This document shows positions 13,690 through 21,682 of a stretch of DNA of 24,055 bases, one piece after another (the stretch's first letter is position 1; the number at the start of each line of letters is the position of its first letter). The notes below the pieces were generated by a model that saw nothing but the letters and a program-made list of their open reading frames with translations, made no database searches and was not told the DNA's origin. This stretch comes from Flavobacteriales bacterium (GTDB lineage: Bacteria; Bacteroidota; Bacteroidia; Flavobacteriales; Flavobacteriaceae). The stretch lies in contig JALVEJ010000239.1 of NCBI GenBank assembly GCA_027031025.1, positions 1 to 24,055 on the forward strand. The letters are read 5' to 3'. A program made the position numbers and the translations under genes.

Positions 13690-15195
13690 TTATGTTTCTG
13701 TTATTATAAATTCTTGAACAATTTTTTTATTGTATGCTTTCCAACCGCCCCGAAAATCTCTCGCCGATATTTGTATATAGTCTTTCATTCTTTTAGAGTT
13801 TAATTGTTTTAGTAAATAGTCATAATCGCCATCATATTTAATGCAATAACCTGAATAGAATGTGGCCTCTTCATATTCCGACAAAATAAAATTGGGCTCT
13901 TTGTTCATAGGTGAAAAGAGAATTTTTTTTCCGAAAGTCGTATCCAAACCTTGGGTTCGTCCGAAGGCATACCAAGCTACCGGATTGGGTTTGCCGTTAT
14001 CTCTTTTGTCAAGCATCGGTTTGACTTTTAACAAATAATTATAAGCTAACGGATATTTGTCTTTCATTTCGTTTTCAGGTATAATTTGATGTTTACCGCT
14101 GAGCTTTTTATAAGGGAACAAAACGTATTTTTTTATGGGTTCCTTCCCGTTTTTTAAGGTAGAAGCTTTGATAATAGGCTTTAAAATGTCTCTTTCAATT
14201 TTAACAATTCCGTTATATTTGGAGTGTAAAAAAATATATGCTCCTTCCTTTTTTACAATAGGCATCATAAAAATTTTATCAGCCAGAGTTGTAATACCAA
14301 CATGTATTTTGGCTATATCGCCAAGTCGCTTACCTTTGATGATTTGGCTTGGTTTTAAAGTGAGCTGCCAAAATTTTTTGCCTTTTAACTCTGAAAAATC
14401 AATTGTTCTAGCTTCAAAATTAGTTTTATCCTTAGCTTGTTGATATAAAAAATTATGGTGTTTTTTCTTGTCAAAAACAACTATGGCACTATAAGTTGTC
14501 GCATCATCAAAAAGTTGAATGTGCTTGTAATTCGTAATTTGAATCAAGTTTTGTCTGGCTTCAAAATATTGTCGTAAATTTCTTGCCGCATCGGTATGAA
14601 AAAAAGTATTGGGCGTAATATATCCGGCTATTCCGGTATCTTTTAGCAAGTTTAAAGCCAATTCGTAAAAGGCAATAAAAATATCCGTTGACCCTGATTG
14701 ACAAAATTGGTAATGTTTTTGGATAAATTGCCGATCATTTTCATCAAGATGTTGTATCCTAATGTAAGGTGGATTGCCAACAACAAAGTCAAATTTTTCC
14801 ACCGGTTGGGGAGTATAAGATACATCTCGATTCATGTTTGTGCCTTTATGAAGGGCATTGGTAACGGAAATATGCCAATTTACAATAACATTATAAGGTT
14901 TTATCAGCCGATTTAATTTTTTAATAGCTTCCTCAACGGCGTAAGGGTCAGTATCCCAGCCGTAAACGTATTGTAAATTTTCGGACAATTTGTCTTTTGG
15001 TGAAAATTTGATAATTCTTGCGACGATTTTTTCTAAAAATCGACCATCTCCGCAAGCCGGATCTATGATCTTTTTTCCTAAAATATGGGGAGAGTTATAG
15101 CCCACATCATCAAGGATTTTATCCACAATAAAATATGGCGTGAATATTTGTCCTGTCAGTTTTTCCTTGGTATATGCTTTTACTAATGAAGCCAT
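13690..15195 (-). CDS. Type II adenine-specific DNA methyltransferase (Eco57I/TaqI-like)
   Basis: A 501-aa N6-adenine DNA methyltransferase. TGQIFTP (14-20) is the motif X-like start, DPACGDG (45-51) is the SAM-binding motif I, and NPPY (141-144) is the catalytic motif IV. The order X-I-IV is that of gamma-class enzymes. The C-terminal half (~290-500: HVGITTLADKIF, FPYKK, WYAFGRTQ, YCIKYDG) looks like a TaqI-type target-recognition domain. Its ATG overlaps the stop of the upstream gene by one base (TAATG), so translation is probably coupled. It probably protects the host sites from the neighbouring nuclease; the recognition sequence cannot be read from the protein. Confidence 0.9.
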   Translation of the reverse strand: MASLVKAYTKEKLTGQIFTPYFIVDKILDDVGYNSPHILGKKIIDPACGDGRFLEKIVARIIKFSPKDKLSENLQYVYGWDTDPYAVEEAIKKLNRLIKPYNVIVNWHISVTNALHKGTNMNRDVSYTPQPVEKFDFVVGNPPYIRIQHLDENDRQFIQKHYQFCQSGSTDIFIAFYELALNLLKDTGIAGYITPNTFFHTDAARNLRQYFEARQNLIQITNYKHIQLFDDATTYSAIVVFDKKKHHNFLYQQAKDKTNFEARTIDFSELKGKKFWQLTLKPSQIIKGKRLGDIAKIHVGITTLADKIFMMPIVKKEGAYIFLHSKYNGIVKIERDILKPIIKASTLKNGKEPIKKYVLFPYKKLSGKHQIIPENEMKDKYPLAYNYLLKVKPMLDKRDNGKPNPVAWYAFGRTQGLDTTFGKKILFSPMNKEPNFILSEYEEATFYSGYCIKYDGDYDYLLKQLNSKRMKDYIQISARDFRGGWKAYNKKIVQEFIITET

Positions 15196-15833
15196 TATCT
15201 TAAAAATAATTTTTTAAAACCCGGTGTGTTTTGTATTTCCCCGTTTAAAAAGGGAGTTTTGATATCTTTAAAAAAAATTTCATAAGTATCTTCATAAAAG
15301 GTAAAGTAAGTTTTATCTGCTCTAATTCTTTTGGTCCCTTTCTTGTATAAAATCCCTATTTTACCCGAGGTGATATCCTCTTTTTTTACATAGCCTAATA
15401 TCGAGGCTATGGTTTGCCGGCGATTATTATGCAAGCTGATGCAATAGTAATATTCTGTTAAACTATCGGTTCTGTGAATATTTCGTGCAGGAATATTTAA
15501 GACATAATTTTGATAAAAAACATTTGATTTGCGGTGCATGGTTTTGACATCAACATTCATTTTGGTATCATTTATAACAAGGGCAAAATCCTTTCCAAAA
15601 TCTTGTCCGTCAATAGCTCCGAAAGACCGGGTTGGTCTGGGAAGTTGATATAAATCCGCAAAAACAATTTCACCAATTGTCCCCGTCATTCTTAGAGTTT
15701 TGGTTTTTTCTTTCTTATTTTTATCCCAAATATTAGCAACAGGATGATATTTTAAAGAATACGCTACCAGTTCTTGGGCATATACTATTTGTTCTTTGGT
15801 AACAAATACTGAAAAATAAAATTCATTTTCCAT
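15195..15833 (-). CDS. Probable type II restriction endonuclease, PD-(D/E)XK fold
   Basis: A 212-aa soluble protein just upstream of, and overlapping by one base, the methylase. It shows an arrangement typical of PD-(D/E)XK nucleases: Glu55 in GTIGEIVFAD, Asp82 in GKDFALV, and Asp95-x-Lys97 in MNVDVKTM. This motif order with the methylase partner supports the restriction enzyme assignment, although no named family was recognised. The size is normal for a small type II enzyme. The ATG at 15831-15833 is the first in frame after an upstream stop. The 62-aa frame upstream overlaps its first 49 bases. If it is not a restriction enzyme, it would be another nuclease linked to the methylase. Confidence 0.75.
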   Translation of the reverse strand: MENEFYFSVFVTKEQIVYAQELVAYSLKYHPVANIWDKNKKEKTKTLRMTGTIGEIVFADLYQLPRPTRSFGAIDGQDFGKDFALVINDTKMNVDVKTMHRKSNVFYQNYVLNIPARNIHRTDSLTEYYYCISLHNNRRQTIASILGYVKKEDITSGKIGILYKKGTKRIRADKTYFTFYEDTYEIFFKDIKTPFLNGEIQNTPGFKKLFLR

Positions 15834-15973
15834 AAAATTTTCTCTTTATGCCAAGTTTCATTAAAAATTCTTTGAGATAAAACGCGTTTTTCAATGCCAT
15901 TTTTGATGATTTTATAAAACAGAAAATTGTTTTTATAACCATCATCAAGGACTTTTCTATATTTTTCTTTCAT
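15785..15973 (-). CDS. Possible 62-aa leader/small protein of the R-M cassette
   Basis: A Lys-rich 62-codon frame that begins 23 bp after a candidate -7 box and is the first ATG of the predicted transcript. It ends 49 bp inside the nuclease gene, in another frame. Composition up to about residue 47 is protein-like (MKEKYRKVLDDGYKNNF). No helix-turn-helix is evident, so it is not an obvious C-protein. It may be a leader peptide that controls nuclease translation by overlap, a small regulator, or chance. No slippery heptamer that would join it to the nuclease by -1 frameshift was found. Confidence 0.4.
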   Translation of the reverse strand: MKEKYRKVLDDGYKNNFLFYKIIKNGIEKRVLSQRIFNETWHKEKILWKMNFIFQYLLPKNK

Positions 15974-15995
15974 TCATTAAATAACGTATTACTTG

Positions 15996-16003
15996 CAAAG
16001 TTA
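15996..16003 (-). promoter_or_regulatory. Candidate -7 box (TAACTTTG) of the R-M cassette
   Basis: The plus strand reads CAAAGTTA. It sits directly upstream of the 62-aa frame at 15973 and 163 bp before the nuclease ATG. No -33 TTG at normal distance. Confidence 0.4.
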
Positions 16004-16057
16004 AAGTATTTTAATCATTTTACATAATGGCGAAAAACCAAGAGCTAAAAGGTCTAT

Positions 16058-16867
16058 TTAACCGAAATCTCTAATTTTTTTCATCAAAGCCTTTACTTTT
16101 TTTTGCTCTATTGCATTGGCCCAAAAACCATCCTTTTTAAAATAAGAACCGATAATCAAAGCATCGGCAATTGCCCAATAATCCAAGATATTTTCTAAAT
16201 TAACTCCCGACCCGACCAAAACCGGCAAATTCGTTGTGTTTTTGACTTTTTTTAGCTCATTTAAGTCAGCTGTATCACCGGTATGCATACCGGTTATAAT
16301 TAAGCCGTCGGATAAGAAAAATTCGGCGGCATGAGCTATTTCGGTTATATCCAAGTCTGATGTCAGCGCATGTGAGCTGTGTTTCTTCTTTATATCGGTA
16401 AAAATGGCGATATGTTCTGCGCCTAAATTTTTACGATAGCGGAGCAATTCGGCTGCTTGACTGTCAATATAACCTTCATCAGCCAAATGTCCATATACAA
16501 AGCCTTCGGCTCTAATAAAATCGGCACCGGCACTGTGGGCGGCAGCCAAGGCAGCTTTGTTGGCACCGGCTAGAATTTGAATACCCAAAGGCAAGCCGGT
16601 TTCTTGCTTGATTAAATATGCAGTAAGCGCCATTAAACTACTGATTTCATGCCCGACATCGTTTTTGGTATAAGGTACATCATGCATGTTTTCAATCATT
16701 AATGCATCGATGCCGGCTTGTTGGTAAATACGGGCTTCGTCAAGGGCTTTTTGAATGATTTGAGCAACATTGCCGGTGTATTTCGGTGTGCCGGGCAAAG
16801 CTTGCAAATGAATCATCCCGATAACAACTTTGCGATTTCCGAATATTTTTTGAAATTTGGGTGTCAT
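16058..16867 (-). CDS. BtpA/SgcQ-family TIM-barrel protein
   Basis: A 269-aa soluble protein of the BtpA/SgcQ family, recognised by GMIHLQALPGTP (17-28), the MIENMHDVPY segment, ILAGANKAALAAAHSAGADFIRAE-type strand-helix repeats, and VLVGSGVNLENI near the end, consistent with a phosphate-binding TIM barrel. BtpA was described as needed for photosystem I stability in cyanobacteria, and SgcQ lies in a sugar operon of E. coli; the enzymatic role of the family is not settled. It is transcribed divergently from the PfkB kinase across a 44-bp gap, which suggests that both act on one pathway. The frame reaches 16897, but the ATG at 16865-16867 gives the expected N-terminus and leaves room for a shared promoter. 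Confidence 0.85.
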   Translation of the reverse strand: MTPKFQKIFGNRKVVIGMIHLQALPGTPKYTGNVAQIIQKALDEARIYQQAGIDALMIENMHDVPYTKNDVGHEISSLMALTAYLIKQETGLPLGIQILAGANKAALAAAHSAGADFIRAEGFVYGHLADEGYIDSQAAELLRYRKNLGAEHIAIFTDIKKKHSSHALTSDLDITEIAHAAEFFLSDGLIITGMHTGDTADLNELKKVKNTTNLPVLVGSGVNLENILDYWAIADALIIGSYFKKDGFWANAIEQKKVKALMKKIRDFG

Positions 16868-16900
16868 TATTTGATTTTTATCTTGTAAATTTATCAAATA
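16868..16900. promoter_or_regulatory. Inverted repeat in the divergent BtpA/PfkB promoter region
   Basis: TATTTGAT (16868-16875) and ATCAAATA (16893-16900) are perfect inverted copies 17 bp apart within a 44-bp divergent gap. They may be an operator or parts of overlapping promoters. The region is AT-rich, so chance is possible. Confidence 0.4.
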
Positions 16901-16911
16901 TTTTAAAACCG

Positions 16912-17832
16912 ATGTCTAACCAAACAAAAATTACCGTTTTTGGCGCAGCCAATGTCGATATTACAGGATTTCCGGACAACCCGTTGGTCTATAACGATGC
17001 TAATATCGGAAGCATGAAAACCACAGCCGGCGGTGTAGGACGGAATATTGCAGAAAACCTCAAACATTTGGATTTTGAAGTGGAACTTATCAGCATTTTC
17101 GGCGATGATCCGTTGAGCGATTTTCTGATAAAAGATTGTCAAAAAAAAGATTTGACAATTCAGCGAAGTTTGTTCCTAAAAAATAGGGCCGCTTCTACAT
17201 TTTTGGCTATTCTTGACCATCAAAACGATTTGGCAGTCGGCATATCTGCCATGCAACTATACGATGAAATAGACGCCAATTTGTTTGTAGCTAATTTGCC
17301 GGAAAAAATCGATTCGGAATACATCGTTTTGGAAACCAATTTGTCAGAAGAAATCTTACAGCAAATTGTTCATAAATATTCCGGTAAAAAATTTGTCTTG
17401 GATACCGTTTCGGGCAAAAAAGCCCTTCGGGCTACATCCGTTTTGAAGCATTTACATATACTAAAAACCAATCTTTTAGAAGCCGAGACCATGAGCGGAA
17501 TCAAAGTGCAAAGTGACAATGATTTAAAAAATCTGGTCACTTATTTTTTAGCAAAAGGCGTTACAAAAGTATTTATAACATTGGGAAAGAAAGGCGTCAT
17601 TTACGGCACTCATAATTTGATAAAAAAACAAAGCCCTGTTAAAGCAAAAATTGTTAATACCATTGGTGCCGGCGATGCTTTTGTGGCAGGTTTAATCTAT
17701 GCCGATGCACAACAAAAAAGCCTTGATGAAATGGCTACTTACGGCATGCGTATGGCAGCATTGACGGTCAGTCATTCCGAAGCCGTCAATCCGGATATCA
17801 GAACGGAAATGTTAAAAAATCATCATGAATAA
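16912..17832 (+). CDS. PfkB-family sugar/nucleoside kinase, pseudouridine-kinase-like
   Basis: A 306-aa ribokinase-fold kinase. The GGVGRNIAENL motif (from residue 40) and the N-terminal FGAANVDI are those seen in pseudouridine kinases (PsuK) of the PfkB family; NLLEAE (187-192) and the signature NTIGAGDAF with catalytic Asp255 follow. It would phosphorylate pseudouridine or another nucleoside or sugar at a primary hydroxyl. A PsuG glycosidase, the usual partner, is not in the window; the divergent BtpA/SgcQ protein is the only neighbour that could act on the product. A longer frame reaches a GTG at 16861, but that would overlap the BtpA gene, so the ATG at 16912 is preferred. Substrate assignment is an inference. 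Confidence 0.85.
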   Translation: MSNQTKITVFGAANVDITGFPDNPLVYNDANIGSMKTTAGGVGRNIAENLKHLDFEVELISIFGDDPLSDFLIKDCQKKDLTIQRSLFLKNRAASTFLAILDHQNDLAVGISAMQLYDEIDANLFVANLPEKIDSEYIVLETNLSEEILQQIVHKYSGKKFVLDTVSGKKALRATSVLKHLHILKTNLLEAETMSGIKVQSDNDLKNLVTYFLAKGVTKVFITLGKKGVIYGTHNLIKKQSPVKAKIVNTIGAGDAFVAGLIYADAQQKSLDEMATYGMRMAALTVSHSEAVNPDIRTEMLKNHHE

Positions 17833-17955
17833 CCCGGGCGTCAATGCCAAAAAAGAAGACATCAAGAGAAATCCGGTTTTTTATACTATTTTATGTAAAT
17901 TAGCGTTTTATAACATTAAGGCTTTCCAAATTTGCCGGAACTTAAATTCAATATA

Positions 17956-20502
17956 ATGAACAGAAAATTTTTTTTCGCTGCTTTTTGGTTGTTTAGTTTA
18001 GCATTCATATTGATGCGCTGTTCGACGCAACGCAATAATTTTGTCAACAGAAATTTACACGAATTGTCTACCAAATACAACGTTTTGTTTAACGGCGAAG
18101 AGGCTTTAAATGAAGAAGTCAGAAATATTCAAGACAATTATCATGACAATTTTTTTGAAATACTGCCCGTAGAGCGTTTCAATGCCGAATACGTTATTAA
18201 TTTACCCGGGCAAAAAAACACCAATGCTAACTTGGAACGTGCCGAAGAAAAAGCCGTGAAAGCCATTCAGAAACACTCTATGGAAATACGCGGTGTGCAA
18301 GAAAACAATCAAATTGACAAAGCTTATTTGTTGCTCGGCAAAAGCCGGTACTATCAAAAACGTTTTATGGCGGCACTCGATGCCTTTAATTATGAACTGG
18401 ACAACGATTTCAAATCGGATATTCGACCACTTTTTAAATTATGGAAAGAAAAAACCAATATCCGGATGGAAAATTATGCGCCGGCCATACGCAATTTAAA
18501 ATTTCTTGCCCGCCAAAAAAACACCCCACAAGATGTCAAATCAGAAGCTTATGCCTATGCCGGTCAGGCTTTGATACATCTTGATAGCTTGCGACTGGCT
18601 GCCGAAAGTTTACAAAAAGCCGCTGCCTTGGCAAAAGACAAGGAACACAAAGCCCGGTATAATTTTATTACGGCACAATTGCTCGACAAAATTCAATTGC
18701 GCGACTCAGCAATCACACTTTTAAAACAAATAGAAGCACAAAAACGCCCCCGAAAATACCGAATTCAAGCCGAACTATACCGCTATCATTTGTCATTGGA
18801 CAAAACTGAACAGCATCCGGCAATGCTCCAATCGCTTTACACCAAACTCAAGCGCTATGAATTTCACAAATTTTATCCGTATATCAACTACGAAATCGGG
18901 GAGATTTTTCATCATGAAGACAGCTTAAAAACAGCCATTGCATACTACACCAAAGCCGCTCGTTCGCAAGATAAAATACTAAAAGAAAAAGCTTACGAAC
19001 AAATGGCTAACATAGGCTTTCAAAAGAAAGACTACGTAATGGCGGGGGCTTATTTGGACAGCTTATTGCAAGTGATGCCCAAAGAAACTTTAAAATATCT
19101 TAAAACCCAACACAAACGTAACAATATCGATGATATTATTGTATTGGAAAAACTCATCAAGCGTAACGACAGTATAATGACTTTGGTAAAAGCCGACAGT
19201 TTGACACGGGTAAAGTTGATTCAAGACTATATTGACCAATTGCGACAAAAAGAGGCGGAAGAGATGCAAAAACAAGCCTCACAAACCAACTTTTCACAAG
19301 TCAAACCCAAGTATACGAGCTTTTATTTTTACAACAACGCCTTAGTAGAAAAAGGTAAAGCTTATTTTGACAAAACCTGGGGCAAAATGAGCCTTGCCGA
19401 TATGTGGCGATTAAAAAATAAAATGAGTATTGACGATGAAGAATTTACCGAAGATGAAGCATCTCAAACAGAAGACGAGCAAACGGAACAAAAAGACGAA
19501 AATTTGCCCGAAAAATATCAAGTTGGTTTTTATTATAAACAAATTCCCGTCGATCCTAAAAAAATAGATAGCATACTGGGCGATTTGAACTATGCACATT
19601 ATCAAGCCGGCATGATTTATTATGAAAAATTTAAGGAGTTAGATAAAGCCAAAGAACATTTGGAAACCATGTTGGCTTCCAATCCGAAACCCGAACTGAT
19701 ACCACCGGCCAAATACAATCTGTATAAAGTCTATAAAGATTTGGGCAAAAATCTTCTTGCCGAACATTTAGCTCAAGAAATAGTTGAAAAATATCCGCAA
19801 AGCATATATGCAGAAATGATTCAAAATCCGGGAAAAATATCCGAGCGTTCTAATAAAGCATTTCAACAAGCATACGAAAAACTCTACCGGCTTTATACAG
19901 CTCAAAAATATGACAGCCTGCTGCAAACCTCCGAACCTTTGTTGCTCAAATTTAGTTTTCACCCGGAGTTGGGTAAAATAGAATTATTGCGTGCAACAGC
20001 CATAGCTCGAAGTCAAGGCTTGGCCGCCTACGAAAAAGCTTTGCAAAATATCATCTTAAAATATCCGAAAAGTCCCTACGAAGTAGAAGCCAAAAAACGT
20101 ATGGAATTGGTCAATAAATACAAGAAAAAAGTGTATACCAATGCCAAATCCGATTCATATAAATTAGTCATTCCTTACGATATTTTCAAGCCAGAAGTTG
20201 ACAATTTCATCAATTGTATTCAAAAGCTTATTGTAGAAAATAAAAGCACGCATTTGCACATTTCAAAAGATCCGTTTACGGGCAAACAATCTTTTGTAGT
20301 GGTGCACAATTTTTTTAGTCCGCAATCAGCCGAATATTTTGCCGATTTGCTCAAAAAAAGTGCTTGTGCGCCTCGTGATTATTTTGTAATTTCGTCGGAC
20401 AATTACAAAACGCTGCAACTCACGAAAAAGTTAGATGCGTATAGAGATTTTCTCAATAAAAACACAAAAAATCAATCGGAAACAAACAAACAAAACCCAT
20501 AA
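17956..20502 (+). CDS. porW: SprE/PorW-type gliding and type IX secretion lipoprotein
   Basis: An 848-aa outer-membrane-associated lipoprotein with TPR repeats. The N-terminus has a hydrophobic signal and Cys22 (LMRC, a non-standard lipobox), followed directly by STQRNNFVNRNLHELSTKYN and NVLFNGEEAL, the hallmark of SprE in Flavobacterium and PorW in Porphyromonas. Multiple helix-turn-helix TPR-like repeats run from about 110 to 450 and from 560 to 735, separated by an acidic Gln/Glu linker near 500-520. The last ~90 residues form a separate compact unit before a polar tail. SprE/PorW supports type IX secretion and gliding by linking outer-membrane and periplasmic parts of the machine. The ATG at 17956 is preferred to an upstream TTG at 17932. 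Bactofilin begins 4 bp downstream. Confidence 0.93.
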   Translation: MNRKFFFAAFWLFSLAFILMRCSTQRNNFVNRNLHELSTKYNVLFNGEEALNEEVRNIQDNYHDNFFEILPVERFNAEYVINLPGQKNTNANLERAEEKAVKAIQKHSMEIRGVQENNQIDKAYLLLGKSRYYQKRFMAALDAFNYELDNDFKSDIRPLFKLWKEKTNIRMENYAPAIRNLKFLARQKNTPQDVKSEAYAYAGQALIHLDSLRLAAESLQKAAALAKDKEHKARYNFITAQLLDKIQLRDSAITLLKQIEAQKRPRKYRIQAELYRYHLSLDKTEQHPAMLQSLYTKLKRYEFHKFYPYINYEIGEIFHHEDSLKTAIAYYTKAARSQDKILKEKAYEQMANIGFQKKDYVMAGAYLDSLLQVMPKETLKYLKTQHKRNNIDDIIVLEKLIKRNDSIMTLVKADSLTRVKLIQDYIDQLRQKEAEEMQKQASQTNFSQVKPKYTSFYFYNNALVEKGKAYFDKTWGKMSLADMWRLKNKMSIDDEEFTEDEASQTEDEQTEQKDENLPEKYQVGFYYKQIPVDPKKIDSILGDLNYAHYQAGMIYYEKFKELDKAKEHLETMLASNPKPELIPPAKYNLYKVYKDLGKNLLAEHLAQEIVEKYPQSIYAEMIQNPGKISERSNKAFQQAYEKLYRLYTAQKYDSLLQTSEPLLLKFSFHPELGKIELLRATAIARSQGLAAYEKALQNIILKYPKSPYEVEAKKRMELVNKYKKKVYTNAKSDSYKLVIPYDIFKPEVDNFINCIQKLIVENKSTHLHISKDPFTGKQSFVVVHNFFSPQSAEYFADLLKKSACAPRDYFVISSDNYKTLQLTKKLDAYRDFLNKNTKNQSETNKQNP

Positions 20503-20506
20503 AATT

Positions 20507-20896
20507 ATGTTTGCAGAAAAGAAAAAACATACCGCTGAATTTTCTAAATTACCCAATCATATAGGTGCTACTACTAAAATAAAAGGCGATATAACTTCAC
20601 AAGAAGATTTTAGAATTGATGGTCATTTTGAGGGCAACTTAACGACAACTTCAAAAATTGTATTAGGTGAAAAGGGTGTTTTAGACGGCAATATCAAGTG
20701 TGGCAATGCCGAGATATTAGGAAAAGTTACGGGAGATTTGATAGTAGATAATCTATTAAGTATTAAATCAACTGCCCAGATTGACGGCAATGTGGTTACG
20801 GGTAAACTGGCAATAGAACCGGGGGCTGTTTTCAATGCCACTTGTCAAATGAAAGGCGCTCAAACTATAAAAAATGCGACTGCCAAAACCAAATAA
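20507..20896 (+). CDS. Bactofilin (polymer-forming cytoskeletal protein)
   Basis: A 129-aa bactofilin. The core from ~20 to 115 has the repeating beta-helix pattern: IGATTKIKGDI, DFRIDGHFEGN, KIVLGEKGVLDGNI, AEILGKVTGDLIVD, LLSIKSTAQIDGNVV, LAIEPGAVFNATC. Bactofilins form polar filaments without nucleotides and scaffold cell-shape or envelope enzymes. The N-terminal 20 and C-terminal 15 residues are polar tails. The ATG at 20507 is 4 bp after the sprE stop, so the genes are co-transcribed. The same frame is open upstream to 20435, inside sprE, but that extension is not needed. The 3' end overlaps atpZ by 23 bp. Confidence 0.93.
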   Translation: MFAEKKKHTAEFSKLPNHIGATTKIKGDITSQEDFRIDGHFEGNLTTTSKIVLGEKGVLDGNIKCGNAEILGKVTGDLIVDNLLSIKSTAQIDGNVVTGKLAIEPGAVFNATCQMKGAQTIKNATAKTK

Positions 20897-21092
20897 TACA
20901 CGCAAATTTTTACAATTTACATCAATCCCCTTTGAGATGTTTCTGATTATTTTTGGAGGATACAAGCTAGGAACATGGCTTGATGTCAAATATCCGAATG
21001 CACAAAATTTGTATTTGATTATAGCCACTTTGACCGGCGTGTTTGTATCCATGTTTTACATAATGTGGCGTGTCAGAAAATTAACCAAATGA
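20874..21092 (+). CDS. atpZ: AtpZ/AtpI-family membrane protein
   Basis: A 72-aa protein with two membrane helices: one around 20-34 (EMFLIIFGGYKLGTWLD) and one around 46-63 (LYLIIATLTGVFVSMFYI). The G-x-x-L-G-x-W-L-D pattern is the signature of the AtpZ/AtpI family, whose members help assemble the c-ring of the F0F1-ATPase or transport Mg2+ for it. The start lies inside the 3' end of the bactofilin gene (23-bp overlap). The stop overlaps the next start as ATGA. In Bacteroidota this gene normally precedes atpB, but no atpB follows here. Confidence 0.85.
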   Translation: MRLPKPNNTRKFLQFTSIPFEMFLIIFGGYKLGTWLDVKYPNAQNLYLIIATLTGVFVSMFYIMWRVRKLTK

Positions 21093-21481
21093 AACACAAA
21101 CAGTTATTCTTATATATTTCCGTTATCATTGCTTTTGTGGTTATTTATTTTTTAAATAATCTGTTTATAGAAATTTTTTGTGTCAAAAAACCGGATTTTG
21201 TTTGGCGGTTTTACTATTTTATTTCGGCCGTTTCCGCATTGATGATTTTCAGTCTTATCGTGGTGCAATATTTGAACAAACGATATACCGGTTATACTTT
21301 TTTAGCGTGGACCTTCATAAAATTGATGCTGGTAATGGGTTATTTTTTGGTATTTGTGTTCCAACCGGGCATTCATTTAAGTTATAATATTTTGTATGCC
21401 ATTGTCAGTTTGTATCTAATGTATCTACTCTACGAAGTAGCTTTTACTATTTTTTTGATGAAAGCAAAATCTGCCGGTTGA
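21089..21481 (+). CDS. Four-helix membrane protein in the ATP-synthase leader position
   Basis: A 130-aa inner-membrane protein with four hydrophobic segments (~6-24, 38-60, 70-90, 100-122). Its ATG overlaps the atpZ stop (ATGA), so it is translationally coupled. I do not recognise a named family; in Bacteroidota a small membrane protein of this kind commonly sits between atpZ and atpB and may resemble AtpI. The Cys-Val-Lys-Lys-Pro loop and a FIKLM segment in helix 3 are the only notable points. Function is inferred from position only. Confidence 0.7.
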   Translation: MKHKQLFLYISVIIAFVVIYFLNNLFIEIFCVKKPDFVWRFYYFISAVSALMIFSLIVVQYLNKRYTGYTFLAWTFIKLMLVMGYFLVFVFQPGIHLSYNILYAIVSLYLMYLLYEVAFTIFLMKAKSAG

Positions 21482-21576
21482 TATGAAATTTTTTAGGCAC
21501 TATATTGTTTCGTGTGGATAACACCAAATCTTTTTGAACTATTTATATTTAAAAGTTGGCATAGAGGCATTTTTTT

Positions 21577-21603
21577 AACCATTAAGAAATTAAGAACATT
21601 AAG
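21577..21603. repeat. Solitary half-unit related to the 92-bp array
   Basis: AACCATTAAG followed by AAATTAAG and AACATTAAG has the same layout as the left arm of the array units (AACCACATAAG, CATAAG, AACAC). It lies in the 201-bp gap 21482-21682, which holds nothing else recognisable. Confidence 0.45.
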
Positions 21604-21682
21604 CAGGAAAATTTTTTAATCATCATATAATTCAGCAACAAAATCTGGTTTTAAAATAACATATTTGAACACTAAGTCTTCG

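Noticed and set aside
15785..15845. Programmed -1 frameshift joining the 62-aa frame to the nuclease
   Set aside because: The frames differ by -1, but no X-XXY-YYZ slippery heptamer is present in the overlap, and the nuclease has its own ATG.
20435..20506. Longer bactofilin start inside sprE
   Set aside because: The extra 24 residues come from sprE coding sequence in another frame; the ATG at 20507 is well placed 4 bp after the sprE stop.
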